This document shows, piece after piece, positions 41,834 through 53,830 of a DNA stretch of 64,000 bases. The notes under the pieces were generated by a model. That model saw only the letters and a program-made list of their open reading frames with translations. It did not search any database and was not told where the DNA came from. The translations under genes were made by a program, and so were the position numbers. The stretch lies in NCBI GenBank assembly GCA_047967505.1, contig CM106538.1; one strand, 5' to 3'. The DNA comes from Dipteris shenzhenensis. Taxonomy: Eukaryota; Polypodiophyta; Polypodiopsida; Gleicheniales. Within the stretch, counting starts at the first letter, position 1. Each line of letters starts with the position of its first letter.

Positions 41834-43495
41834 ATGGAAGGGACTCATTTGATGATGCGCCAATGCTCGGGAGCACAAAGTGGCTTACAGAGAGGTTATA
41901 CTATCATTGCACTCATTACAAGCGAGAAGTATGACATCAACATCGTATTATCATGCGCCACTTGCGGATGTATGGGGAGGAGCCCGAACCAATACCCACC
42001 GTTGGTGTTGCATGTGTTGATGGATTATCGGTAAGTCAAAGCTATTTAAGTTCGCGGTTAATATTGGATACCAGGAAATACAAGATCTTATATTTACACG
42101 AAATCTTAAAACAGGATGAGCCAGGCTAATGAGGGTACGCATATACCTTCATACTTTGAGCAAGACTATAGTCTCCCGGATGATGACAAGTGTATGGTCG
42201 ACATGATGGATTCTATTTTTAGGGGCACTACATCCCATGTACATGTGATGTTAGAGTCTGAGGTCAAAATGTGAGAGTTGCAATCAACACAATTGTACAA
42301 GGGTGCTAGGATGTCTAAACTACGTGCTTTTCTCTCAATCTTGAATCTGCAAAGTATGGGTGGTCGGATACAAGTGTCTCGGCCTTAATGAGGTTAGCTC
42401 TTGCATTAATTTGACTCACTATTTGGATATTGTTTGTTTTGAGAATCATCATGTATGGATTAGTGTACCGAATCATCATTGTTCGAAGCCTATGTATGTT
42501 TGAATTGTGATAGGTTGCTCCAGAAGATGTTTCCTACACCAAATACCATGCTCGCATCAAGAGATGAAGCAAAAAAGATGCTAACAATGGTGGGTATGGA
42601 TTATGATACCATCCATGCTTGCCGTAATGATTGTATTCTCTTTCGTCGTGAGCATGGAGATTTGGCTAGTTGTCCGAAGTGTGGGAAACAATGATATAGA
42701 GATGACTTGCAGGGTGAGCGGATACCGGTAAAGGTCTTGAGACATTGTCCCATCATTGCAAGAATACAGCACATGTTCCAATGCAAATCCATAGTGGAGT
42801 TGATGACATGGCATGCATCTCATCGGTCCACTGATGACACATTGAGGATTCCCATAGATTGTGCAGCTTGGAAGCACATAGACAATCGGTGGCCAGACTT
42901 TGCGAGGGAGCCACGCAACTTACATCTTGGGCTTGCCATGGACGGCGTGAATCCTTTTGGATTATGCTCAACATCTTGGTCGACATGGCCCATAGTCGTG
43001 GTGAATTACAATATCCCACCATGGCTAATAATAAAAAAGGGACACCTCATGTTTGCACTACTTGTGCCAGGGAAGTACAAGGCAAAAAATATGGACCTGT
43101 ACATGGCACCTTTGATAGAGGAGTTATAGATATTATGGAGAGGAGTGTGGGTCTTTGATATTTCCAGAGCTCCTAGACATACCAATGATATTTTGGTCAG
43201 GGGTATCTTGATGTGGACCATGCATGACTATCCAGGATATGGAGAGTGCGCAGGTACGTGGTTGTGTCTCTACAAGTATAATATAGGATTATTCTTTTAT
43301 GACTCTCTTTCGCACGCATGTCTTATACTAACACATTCATGCATGCATGTAGGACTTGTTACAAGTGGGTACCATGCTTGTCCTGTTTGTGGACCGGGTT
43401 TGAAATTGCTTGCACGATACTCCAAACATATGAGGAAAAATGTTTATGAAGGTCATGCTCGATACCTTCCACTCGACCATCTCGCACATGGAGGT
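41834..43495 (+). pseudogene. TNP2-type CACTA transposase, copy 1 (N-terminal half)
   Basis: The first exon (41834-42034) has a transposase-associated zinc-like motif (VLSCATCGCMG...LVLHVLMDYR). After an intron-like gap come 42115-42390 (LPDDDKCMVDMMDSIF, LYKGARMSKLRAFLSILNL) and, from 42479, KKMLTMVGMDYDTIHACRNDCILFRR, CPKCGKQ, RIPVKVLRHCPIIARIQHMF, HASHRSTDDTLRIP, LGLAMDGVNPFG, TWPIVVVNYNIPPW and PGKYKAKNMDLYM (Transposase_21 core; the first catalytic Asp is probably in AMDGVNPF). Stops at 42272, 42692 and TAG 43127-43129 break it; copy 2 has CAG at the last. Homology to copy 2 ends at about 43495, where the minus-strand gene begins. Confidence 0.9.
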
Positions 43496-43499
43496 CAAC

Positions 43500-44450
43500 T
43501 TGAAGTCACGACTGATTGCGAAGACTACGCCCCCATCTTCAATATGTTGCAAGGAGGCTTGTGCATCACGCGCTTGTTGAGAATAATTGCTTGCTATTAT
43601 GCACATCTCCATGTATGCATTGTCGATATCAAGCCACTGACCGGTTTGGGATAATAATGCATGCAATCTTTCATTGTCGCTTCTCACTCGCTCAAGTTCT
43701 TGCAGCACTCGTCGATGCTCTACTGTTGCATCTCGTACAGTGGCAACCATAAATGTGACATCTCGCTCGACACGTGGTCTATGTCTAGCTCCCTCTTCGA
43801 CATATATATAGAGATCTTCACTTGTGACAGAGGCTACACATTCAATAAAGCGACATACAAGCTTATCAATTGATGTTGGGTTGGAATTCTTCAAAAAAAC
43901 CCGAAAGTAAATGATCTACATATTTAAATATTATATTCACCTGATATTGGACTGCCGATTCTTTGTGGAGGTTTGACTACCGTGGGTTTGGCACTTGGCG
44001 TACATGGATCCTCGCATGCTTGAGTGATTGAGGCAAAGTCCACTTTACGCCCAAGCACAAACTTTGCATATAGCATCTTTGCAAAGTATTTGGAATTTTC
44101 TGAGCAAAATACCAGATGCATTGTGCATTCTCTTTCATGGCTTCATTATAACACTGCATAAGGGACCATCACCCATGTTTAGGAGCATTTTTGCCACAAT
44201 CCCATTTGGTCTCTAAATCGCCATCCGAGACAAGGAGATTTATAGCCGAGTACTTCATGCCATTAGGGTTGTGGAAAATATTGGCTTGGGCAATTGCCTT
44301 TGTTTGCTCTTTTAGTGACAAATGCGTGGTAGCATCAGCCACATCCATCATGGATTGCATCACTTAACTACCACAAGTGTGTTTGTCTTGGGCTTAGTAC
44401 TCGGCCTGTGTGGATGGTCAACATGGTGTTCTTGATGATGATGCCATTGT
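43500..44450 (-). pseudogene. Second CACTA gene (TNPA/Ptta-like), minus strand
   Basis: Starts near 44450 (MASSSRTP). Segments DLETKWDCGKNAPKHG (to about 44169), FCSENSKYFAKMLYAKFVLGRKVDFASIT and QRIGSPISGEYNI (to 43930) are followed after an apparent intron by a 43894-43500 part with a coiled-coil-like HRRVLQELERVRSDNERLHALL. Layout, length and position opposite TNP2 fit the second protein of plant CACTA elements, which binds subterminal repeats. A frameshift near 44150 interrupts it. The last part overlaps TNP2 copy 1's deletion point. Confidence 0.6.
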
Positions 44451-44889
44451 TTTGGTGAAGTGCTAAACCCTAAAGATAATAGCAAATATACGAGTTCAGG
44501 ACATGATACATACATAAATTCAAACACATTTGCTTCTCATCCTATTGCAGAAGATTGTTTTCTCAAAATTTCAAAACATAAATCCTTAACAACTAATGAA
44601 AAAACATAAATCCATTTCAAAAAATTGCAAATTTTATTTTAGTAATATTTAAAAACTACAGGACTTGCAAATGGAAATATGATGACTTGCAAATGAAAAT
44701 TTTATAGATAAGTTTTCATATCGTCCATTGGATGCATTGCGTCATTTTCATCAACAAAGTGTGCGTGATGTTTAGTTAGCAGCAATTCCATTGTCATTCA
44801 TTCTCGAGGCTCATTTTGGCACAAGTTGAGTTTACAATCCCACAACAGCTTGATTACATGCCCCGAGTATAGTTCATCATCTAACAATG
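44451..44889. other. Non-coding gap between CACTA gene and kinase remnant
   Basis: AT-rich; nothing recognisable beyond a repeated atgacttgcaaatggaaat word near 44670. Confidence 0.5.
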
Positions 44890-45730
44890 CGGACCTACAC
44901 CCACAAGGAGGTTGGCTATTTTGCCAAGTAACCAACCGATAGAATAGCAATTGGACATGTCTGACCATGCGCCATTTGATTGAGGAAAAGCATCATTTCT
45001 TGCGTAAAGCTCTGGTGCAAACCAAGGAAATCTTAACTTTGGAGCATGCGCCTAAACCTGCTCAGGCTTGCTCTCAGTTCTGTGGAGACACCTTCCCCAA
45101 TCAATAATGCTCACCTGCACAGATTTCCCATCTAGTGTGAAATCTAGCACATAGTTTCCAGCATTCAAATCAGTGTGTTTGAACCCCCTCTTGTGCACTG
45201 CATTCATTGCACTAGCAATAGCTACGTAAATGGCAAGAGCGTTCTTAAGGAATAGGCGTGCTTGCATCTGACTATGTGTATCATGCCACGCATTGCGAGT
45301 TGCTCGTGGGGGTTGCCTCGCCTTGCCTAGTTTGAATAATCATGATACATGGAAGGTAGGCTCATGAGCATGTCATGAATACTACCTCCATTGAAGTATG
45401 GAATGATTAACCAAATATCGCTAATGTGTGTGTAACCAATTGGGTGACACATGGCCCTATGCATTACAGTCATTGCCAACTCTGTCTTCAACAATCTATG
45501 TGCATGTGCAATATTGTGCCTCAACTTCTTGCCAGCATAAGATAGGGCTGGCTTGAAACCTGGCACACCCTCTATCTTAATTTGGTACACTTTTCCTTCC
45601 ACCCCCCTACCTAATTCCTCAAGAATTGTCAATGCATTTAGTGGGAAGTGTATTGTTGTAGAGCACATGTCAGCAAACTTCGTGCACAAGTCTATTTGTG
45701 CCTTCTCGTCTTGACTTCTCGTGTCTATTT
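44889..45730 (-). pseudogene. Protein kinase pseudogene inside the CACTA region
   Basis: N to C on the minus strand: ELGRGVEGKVYQIK (glycine loop, about 45585-45625), AGKKLRHN with the VAIK-type lysine (about 45520-45545), a hinge-like IIPYFNGGSIHDML (about 45370-45410), AIASAMNAVHKRGFKHTDLNAGNYVL with catalytic loop HTDLNAGN (about 45145-45225), SIIDWGRC where DWG replaces DFG (about 45090-45110), and after an in-frame TAG (45052-45054) LRFPWFAPELYAR, the APE motif (about 45000-45035), and CYSIGWLLGKIANL (about 44915-44955). The HRD Arg is Thr. Frame is kept across the TAG. The glycine loop lies in a separate frame from the catalytic part, near an intron or frameshift around 45270-45330. Probably a captured host gene. 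Confidence 0.85.
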
Positions 45731-45978
45731 TTTCTTATGAGCCACTTGCAACTTGGGTATAATATTGCATGGCGACATTCGATAGTCTTTCAATTTTTCC
45801 TATGAATGGCAACATGGGATTCCTTCCATTCTATGAGCCACCTATCCAACTTTGACCTTGCTGCATCTGTCAAGGGCTCTGACTGCTTTACCATTTTCCA
45901 TTGTGCAACTATATCACCTAGCACTCTAGGTAGGAAACTTAGTACCCTCCTCTATCTGCTCCCCTCTCCGTGCCTCGT

Positions 45979-46164
45979 CTAGCTACAGTCAAATTGAGCA
46001 AGTATGAGCTGATGCATTTCATCCAGCTTAGACTTGGTATGCGGAATGTCTCTTATTTGTTCCTCACTCAATGTTATAATATGTCGAACGCACACCCTAC
46101 GGACAAGTTGTTGCAACTCAATTCTCAAAGTGTCTCTCTCTCTTTTTGAATGGGTGGTTGCCAT
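45979..46164 (-). pseudogene. Possible N-terminal exon of the kinase remnant
   Basis: A 61-codon open segment, MATTHSKRERDTLRIELQQL onward, charged and helical, on the same strand and 250 bp upstream of the kinase domain. It has no kinase motif. It may be a first exon of the kinase gene or an unrelated transposon exon. Confidence 0.35.
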
Positions 46165-46548
46165 GAGAAAGGTAGAGGTATTGATCTAATTCACACAACA
46201 ATCATTACGTAAGCATTCGTGAGGTTCTACTACCACGAGGAGTCATGACGTGTACATGCAAAAACCAACGAATATTATTTAAGTAATTGAGGCATCTAGG
46301 TCCAATAGTAATGCATTATGTTAACACTCAATAGTCATTAACAAAACAAATGTGAAAAAATCAAGAAATAAAATTGAGATCTACACACATGCTAACATGA
46401 ATCTTTGATAGATAATTATAACATGGACCCTAAAAGCAATAGCACGCCTCATACAAATTACTCCAACAAATGCTATCAGGCTATTCAAGAAGCATAGGCT
46501 ATAAAAGACGAATAGGAAAACATATAACAGCAATCACAATATAATGCA
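46165..46548. other. Intergenic, nothing recognised
   Basis: AT-rich sequence with no open frame of interest and no repeat detected by eye. Confidence 0.5.
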
Positions 46549-46770
46549 CCAAGATGATGTAGATCATTATTGTGTGATCACACATCTTGAGCTCGTTGGG
46601 AAGGTCATTGTCGATATGAATCCAGTCTGCCAAAGCGAGCCCGTTGAGAGTTCACACTCAACATCATGTGATCATGTGTGCATAGCACCATCACGTGATC
46701 ATATGTTCAATTCCCCAGAATCATCATCTTGAGGGAAGGCCTACTTCACGATGTTGATCTTGAGGGAAGG
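46549..46770 (+). repeat. Remnant 3' end of a copia family 2 element
   Basis: Contains an LTR-like fragment (GTTGAGAGTTCACACTCAACATC... from about 46650) and two copies of the purine tract cttgagggaagg (46729 and 46759), the second directly before the LTR at 46771. This is what the 3' end of another family 2 copy would leave. Confidence 0.6.
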
Positions 46771-47027
46771 TGTTGAGAGTTCATGCTCAACATCATGTGA
46801 TCATGTGTGCATAGCACCATCACGTGATCATATGTGCATAGCACTAACCTTATAGAGTGCTATAAAGAAAAGGGTTAGATCCCCTAGCCCTAACCCTAAA
46901 AGGGTTTGTATATATTCTCTTTTTTCAACTAAATCTAGTGTACATTTAGTCATTTGTGGTGTGCTCTCTAGCTGGGCCCTCTCTCCTCATCTCCACTCTT
47001 CTTCTCTCCCCTCTTCATATTTTGTCA
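46771..47027 (+). repeat. copia family 2 LTR
   Basis: TGTTGAGAGTTCATG ... TTTTGTCA, 257 bp. It is preceded by a polypurine tract and followed by a primer-binding site, so it looks like a shared LTR between two tandem element bodies, of which the left one is nearly deleted. It contains a TATA-like gtatatattctc at about 46907. Confidence 0.85.
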
Positions 47028-47040
47028 TGGTATCAGAGCT
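47028..47040 (+). promoter_or_regulatory. Primer-binding site (tRNA-iMet), copia family 2
   Basis: TGGTATCAGAGCT directly after the LTR. Confidence 0.9.
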
Positions 47041-49540
47041 CCCTTGCCTTCTGCTGAGGCATTGTGATTCTTGAGAGTGTGAGAGAGATTGTGAGATTGA
47101 GAGTTCTCTTGAGTGTTCTCCATGAGAGTCCAGATCTTCATCCGTCCATTTGAGAGAAAATTTCCGTCATTCCTTAATAGATTTCCATTCATTTCTTGAG
47201 ATTTTCTTGTGAGGATTTCAATTCCTATTGCATTGAGAGAGAGATTTTTCATCCCATTATTCTTGTGAGAAAAAGATAGGGAGAGAGGATTAGAAACATG
47301 ATTTTGAGAGAAAGGTAGGCTTTAGACTTCTATTATTTGTGTGAGAGAAGATTACTTTTGGGCCTCCATAGCTCTACAAGCAAGCCTACAGCAGTCCTTC
47401 ATGGACTTTCTATCTGTAGCGCCATCCTAGATGAAGAAAAGCTTCGATCTTCAACTCCAAGGACCTCCAACTCCAACTCCAACTACAAATAACGAGGCAA
47501 CTTCAGTCTTGCGGCGGTCGGCAGCTCCTCCAAAGCCATAGATGAGCATCGCCTTCATAGATGAGCCATCGAATTTAGCCAGATCTCCATTAGCAACTAA
47601 GGCGACCCTGCACTAGAGCTCTCCAGCCCGCAACGGGATCCTCCAACGACCGGCCAGCAAAGCCATCTTCAACGACGATAGCAGCCCATAGCAAGGCAGC
47701 TCAACCAGCTCGCCATTGGCCTAAGCTTCCATCGCGATGCGCTCCTAGCAAACGAACTACTCTCACACAGATCTATCGGCCCTGTAGTAGCTTCAGCGCA
47801 GCGCACGACCAACCTCCAATAGCCAAATTTTGACCTCGTCCAGCAACGCAGCGCCAACACCATCTACTGTGAACTCCTTCTCGGACTGCAACGACCAGCA
47901 CCCCCCAAGGAACTCGACCAGCACCGCATGCAATGTCTGCAGCATGAGCTCATGAGCAAAGGTGGCTTCTCAATGACAACAGCTTCACGGGCGACCCTCT
48001 GACTCCATACAACCCTCGCGACGAGCAGTCTTCACAGCCTCACCACAGCTTCAGTGACACCGCTCCTCCTTTTATAGCATGCTTCGTGCTTCCACAATGG
48101 CTTGGTAGTAGAGCTCCATAGCCAGCTTCTTGCACACAACTTGAGCTTCAACAATGGAATTCGCAGACGACACAGTTCAACCAAGCATATGGTTAGTTGG
48201 TGAAACCCCAGGTTAGTCAAGTTAATCCTCGACTAGTCAAGACACGTGGCGATCATTTAACCACCTTATCTCCTCCCTTGGGATTGCTCAAGGTCACCAC
48301 ACTTGAGTTTGGCCACAACACTGCCATGTGGCAATCTTATCCTACCTAACTGCCATGTCACCACATTATCCTGACACATGGCAGCCGACTACCATGTCAT
48401 CACCTTGTCATCCTATCTGCCAACTCAACTGCCACATCATCAGCACCACGCAACCACGTCAACAGACCAATGTCACTTGCCACATCACTACTGCCACATC
48501 ATCCTACCACATCATCAAGCCATGTCATTACTGTCACATCACCTCTGCCAACTCAACAGTGCCACCTCAATAGTGCCACCTCAACAGTGACACCTCAGCT
48601 GTCCAGTCAGCACTGACCCCTGCAAGCACAGTCCCTTGCCAGGCACACTATGCACACACTACATGTGCACATAGTTGCCACCTCAGCATAGAGCTTCACT
48701 GGCACACCTCTTATTAGGCATAGTGCCACATCATCATTGCATGTGACTCACAGTGACACATCATCATTGAGCACCATTTGCACTCCTTTTGCCCCTCCAC
48801 CTAGATCAAGTCGTATCTCTTGATCCAGGAAGAATTTGAGGACGCTCCAAAAAGAAAAGTCACTTGTTTTTTTGTGCTCTACGCGCTCGACACATCACGC
48901 ACACATTTCAGTGCAAGTTACACTCACATTTGAGCCTCGTCAACAAAACCACTTCCTTCATGCACATTTGCCTCTACATTGACACATCTGACCCAGCACT
49001 TAAAAAGAACAAAGAAAAGGAATTATTTGATGTTCTTTCATTGATCGACGGTTGGTTTAGATCTAGATCAGAGTAGACTAGATTGCCATAGAGGGGACGC
49101 TTTGAATTTCCCCAAGTTGCCAATCTAAGTCATGCCCGAAATTCTCGACTAGTACCTACTCAGTCCATACGCTCACATACGGTTTCACATCATTACACTA
49201 CCTGAAACCTTATGTTCATCAGTTCAGTGAGCAGACTTCAGAGTTCAAAGGCATTGCATATTGATTTAGTGGGCACATAGCATTTGATTTCACACACACA
49301 TGCCACCATTATAAAGCCTATTCGGCTATCTCACGGCATCATGCACATCATTTTCAGCCTTGTAAAGCCTCTTGGCTATTCTCGGAATCATTGCCACAAG
49401 CCTTGTAATACAGATCAGATAATATATACTGCAGTTCTATCTTCACCGATGGTTCAGAGATTTCACTTGGCATCTTCAGTGTATTTGCAGTTGATTCATA
49501 CAGAGATCTCCATGACACTTTTGAGGACATTTCTTGCACC
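47041..49540 (+). other. Long untranslated leader of copia family 2 element
   Basis: About 2.5 kb without a supported gene. The first part has gagagagattg-type repeats, the middle is GC-rich (47430-48200), and 48290-48780 is built from ACATCA/GCCACATCATC/TGCCA words in an irregular tandem. A related leader, with the same taatccaggaagaatttg...ctccaaaaagaaaa block, occurs at 58380-59880. Confidence 0.6.
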
Positions 49541-51718
49541 ATGTCAACTAGCAACCTCAATCTAGAGGCATCTGCTAAGTTAGACAACTCAATTATGGTA
49601 CATGGAAATATCGAATGGAGACCATTCTTGTGCTTCAGGACAAATGGGAGTATGTCGATGGGTCTACACCTAGACCATTGGACAATCCAGCCACCAGTAG
49701 CTCTACTCCATCTATTGTCATAGCACCAACAACGGAATCTACATTGGGATCTACATCTACACAAACAGTTTTTGCACCAGTAGTAGATCCTGCCATTGAG
49801 CTCAAGCAGAATGGGATAAGAAAGACAAGTATGCCTGTCACCTGATCAAGAAGAATGTGCAAGATGTCATGCTAGGATAGCTCAACACAGTCAAGACATC
49901 AAAAGAAGCATGGGATATGTTCGTAGCTCTCTACGAGTCCAAGAACACATCCAGGATTCTCACCCTGAGAAACCAGATCAACCAAAGTTTTCACAATAGC
50001 AGTGAAATCGGTCATGCTTATGTACTCCACATAAAAGACTACAACAATCAACTTGCAGCAGTAGGAGAGACTATGAACCCCACAGAAATGGTTCAAGTAA
50101 TCTTGAATGGACTAGGACAGGGATACGAGAATCTAGTCCAGATTATTGCCATCCAATGGCAAATTCCAACACTAGAAGAACTTCAATCAGTCCTACTTGG
50201 TGAAGAACTTGGGACTCAAGCCATTCAAGCACGTAAAGGTCATTCTAATGATCAGGCATTCACAGCTTCAGATAGAAGCAGAGGCAAAGGCAGAAATAGA
50301 GGTAGATCATATCAGAAAAGTGGTGATCATCAACAAAATCAAAGCCAGAATCAGCATCATCCTTAGCAACATCAGAATCAGCAAAGAGGAAATCATTCCA
50401 ATCGAGGAAGATTTCAAGGACGAGGGAATGCATCCACCAATGTGTCAAACATTCAATGCAACTACTGTCACAAGTTTGGACACTATGAAAGAGATTGCCG
50501 CAAGAAGCAGTACGACCAAGGCGGTCAATCTAGTAGTAATCGAGGGAATTCCCGAGGAAGAGGAAATCATCGTGGTGGACATTCTAGTCACAGTCATTTT
50601 GCAAATGAACATGGAAATATGTTTCTTGCAAGCGAGGAATTGCATCAGACTGACACAGTGTACTCAGACATTGATTTCGATCCCAAAGAGGATTTTAGCT
50701 ATCAAGTCGACCAAGTGGAACAGGATTCTTGGTACATCGACAGCGGTGCATCATCTCATATGACAAATCATCAGGAATGGTTCACAGAGATGAAACCATT
50801 ATAAGGACAAAAAAATGTCATCTACACATCAGACAATACATCGAATCCAGTTCAAGGGATAGGTGTTATCCCTATGAACAATTTCACCAGTACAAAAGGA
50901 TTAGTCAAAGATGTGCTCTATGTTCTGAAGCTCAGCAAGAACCTTTTGTTAGTAGGTCAAATGATGGAACACAATTACAAAGTCATCTTCAATGGTGATG
51001 AATGCACTATCAGAGACAAATCCAAAAGATGTCAGCTAGTAGCAAAAGGTGTCAAGGAAGGACGCTTATACAGAATGCTAGCTACAGTACCAAATAAGCA
51101 TGCAATGTCAGCTCAAATGCAACAGATGCCACTATCTACAAAATGGCACAAGAGATATGGTCATGTCAACTTCAAGTACTTGTTAGATTTGAGGAATCGG
51201 AATATGGCAATTGGGATTCCGAAGCTACTGTTTCTTGGAAAGGTTTGCGAAGCATGCTGCTTCGGCAAACAAAAGCGAACCAACTTTGTCAGAAGTCCCT
51301 CTCGTGCACGAGGTATTCTTGATTTGATACATACAGATGTATGGGGTTATGCCCAAACCCGGAGCATCAATGGTTCACTTTATTACTTTAACCTTCATCG
51401 ACAACTACAACAGATATTGTTGGGTCTACTTTCTGAAAGGGAAATGTGAAGTGTTTTCTAGATTTCAAGAATTCAAAGCCATGATAGAAAGAAAACCAGA
51501 CAGGTAGAAAGATCAAGGTCATGAGATCAGACAGAGGAGGTGAATACATGTCTTCAACATTCATGAACTTTTGCCGAAGTCACGGCATTCGAAGACAATT
51601 CACATGTGCAAATACTCCTCAGCAGAATGCAAGAGCTGAAAGGAAGAATGGGACTTTAGCAGACAGTGCTAGAGCAATGCTTAGTGAAAAGCATCTTCCG
51701 AATCAGTATTGGGTAGGA
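49541..51718 (+). pseudogene. copia family 2 gag, protease and partial integrase
   Basis: Gag: from MSTSNLNL, through EAWDMFVALYESKN (49905-49945), HIKDYNNQLAAVGE, to an RG/QN-rich tail and zinc knuckle CNYCHKFGHYERDC (50457-50498). Protease: SWYIDSGASSHMTNH (50728-50770). Pre-integrase: WHKRYGHVNFKYL...CEACCFGKQKR. Integrase: LIHTDVWGY (first Asp, about 51325-51350), a frameshift, MRSDRGGEYMSS (second Asp, about 51518-51555), PQQNARAERKNG (Glu present, about 51615-51650). The element is cut at 51718 in LPNQYW, just before the copy 2 dispersed repeat; no RT is present. Confidence 0.92.
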
Positions 51719-51764
51719 ATACAGAAAATCAAATCAAAACTATTTGTAGTGACGAATGAAGAAA

Positions 51765-53830
51765 ATAATGCAATATCAAAAATATTTTACACACCGATTA
51801 ATGGGAGAAATCAAGAGCAGTAATTAAAAAGCACTATGTGAAGCAGCAACAACAAAGATTACTACAAAAGCAGCATTAACAGTGGACATCTCAGTGCCAC
51901 CCTGACAAAACGTCTCCGACATCAAGTGGCAGCCCACCTAATAGGACACTCAAACCAACTACAAAGCAGCAAACTATCTAATCAAGTAATTTGATTTTAT
52001 CTTAGCAAACAAGGGGTTAATTATAATGTCATCACAGGAGAGCTGGAGCATATAAAAAAGCTATATGTGATCAAAGCAACAGTCCAACTGGAGTCTGACA
52101 AAAGTCAGCAGACTCCCTGGACAATGCAGTCCATCTAACATGCCTTCAACTAGGACAGGCACAGTCCAACTCGACAGCATAGCCAGCCCAATCAGATATA
52201 TCTGACTTGCGTCTGCCAACACTCCGCCACAATGTGTCTTGCCTCGATTGACCCTAAGGCAACGTGTCATGTCCGATTGACACATACGAGGTCCGACTCG
52301 CATCCGCCCCTCTTTCGACTAAAGGTGTGCACACCGCCAAGAATTCAACTTCGCCCCGACTCTAGTAAGTCAACCACCCGCACCCCCAACTATCACCCAC
52401 CGACTATCCACCACCAAGGCAATTTTGTCCCATCCCACGCACAATTCCAAAGATTCACCATACTCTTGCCTAAGAATGCTAGCATACGACCTTACCACCC
52501 ACACTATATGGATAATTCCCCACTTTCATGCAAAGCTCTAGCCTCAGTGTGGCCAATCATGGTAATTACACATGACACTGACACAATCCTCACAAGGACT
52601 ATATAATCCGATGATGGGAGCTTGATGCAACTCTTCCCCAATCACCAACTCCGACTGCTAGTCGACAACAAGAAAGCTCAACAAAGATAAACCCAAAAAC
52701 TCCAGTCCCAGCAAGCTCCACGCCACACGAACTGGTACATATGGCACTGAAATGTAAGTCTTGAGACCAACAAACCCAATCTCTTCTCAACCTCAATAGC
52801 CATCCCTCAACCTCCTCATCTCTACCACCCTCGTTGACTCGAACATGGCTCCCAAGAAGAAGCCAATGACCCCTGCATGAAAGAGCCCATGCCATAGCCC
52901 TACTGTAGAGAAAACCGTCATGGCGGAAGCAAACAAAGAGACAGAGAGCAACTATGAGATGCCACAACCAGCACTCAAGAAGCAAATACTTATAGCTACC
53001 TTCCCCAGATTCAAATTATCTCTAGACGTGCAGAAGAACCAAAAGTGGCTAAAAAAGACTGGCTTGTTGCACTATGCGACATTGCCCTCGGCAGCATGGG
53101 AATCCTCACTCGATGCTCTCAAACAATACAAGTTTTTTCGAAAAATGGGAGGCAAGTTGACAGATACATTGATGGCTACCCCCGAAGTCGTTGCTAAAGT
53201 TTTTCAGTTACCGTTGATAAGGGAGGAGGTAACATATCAAAATGATGGATGAAGCAAGATTTTGGTCCCCTGCCAAAAAATATTTTGTTGTTAGGAATGT
53301 GCAAGATAGCAAGATAAGGCAGCAGTCAACTTAGCATTTTGAGAGAATGCAATTGTTGGTCAAAACCAATACAATGAGCCATGACTCATATGCCTTGCTT
53401 AGAGCAGCCAAAAAGTGGAGCAGAATCAGTTGGGCTCATATCCTGCATGCAAGGGTCATGAGCAAAATTGTGAAAAAGGACTTAACGTCAACAACTCGAA
53501 GATTTTTCCAATCATCACCGCTCTATTCAAATTTGCACAACAAAGTTCGGCTGAGAAGCCTCATGTGATTATCCAATATAGGGAGCAAAGGACAAAAATG
53601 TGGCACATCCCAAATACAAGGCAAGAGAGCAGGCACAAGATGCCTTGGTACAAGATTTGGAGGCCGCCAACTATTCACATGAAGAGGGCATGCAAGTGGT
53701 GTATGGAACATCACTAGCAGAATCGTTATGGGATACTCCCATTGCCAAAGAAGAAGAGCTCCCAAGCAAATTAGAGAAGCCCAAGCAAATTAGAGAAGCT
53801 AGAAACAAGGGAAAATAAGCTAAATCCTAG
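51765..53830 (+). repeat. Dispersed repeat, copy 2 of 2 (partner 6468-8555)
   Basis: Aligned with 6468-8555 throughout. It starts 47 bp after the point where copia family 2 integrase breaks off. The right border matches the partner's 8550. Confidence 0.85.
52840..53818 (+). pseudogene. Repeat-borne protein of unknown function, copy 2
   Basis: Encodes the same blocks as 7530-8550: the MAPKKKP start, a shared NYEMPQPALKKQI segment, MGGKLTDTLMATPEVVAKVFQLP (53147-53215), MQLLVKTNTMSHDSYALL (53347-53400), SWAHILHARVMSKIVKKDL, and EAANYSHEEGMQVVYGTSLAESLWDTPIAKE (53660-53755). It differs by several indels. Conservation of blocks between copies supports a real ancestral protein. Function unknown. 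Confidence 0.6.

Noticed and set aside
22896-43129. Non-standard genetic code (TAG/TAA = Gln)
   Set aside because: Would explain many in-frame stops, but TGA stops, frameshifts and deletions in the same elements point to pseudogene decay; retained only as an alternative to test.
46544-46732. Small plus-strand ORF
   Set aside because: Lies in an LTR-like fragment and has no codon or motif support.
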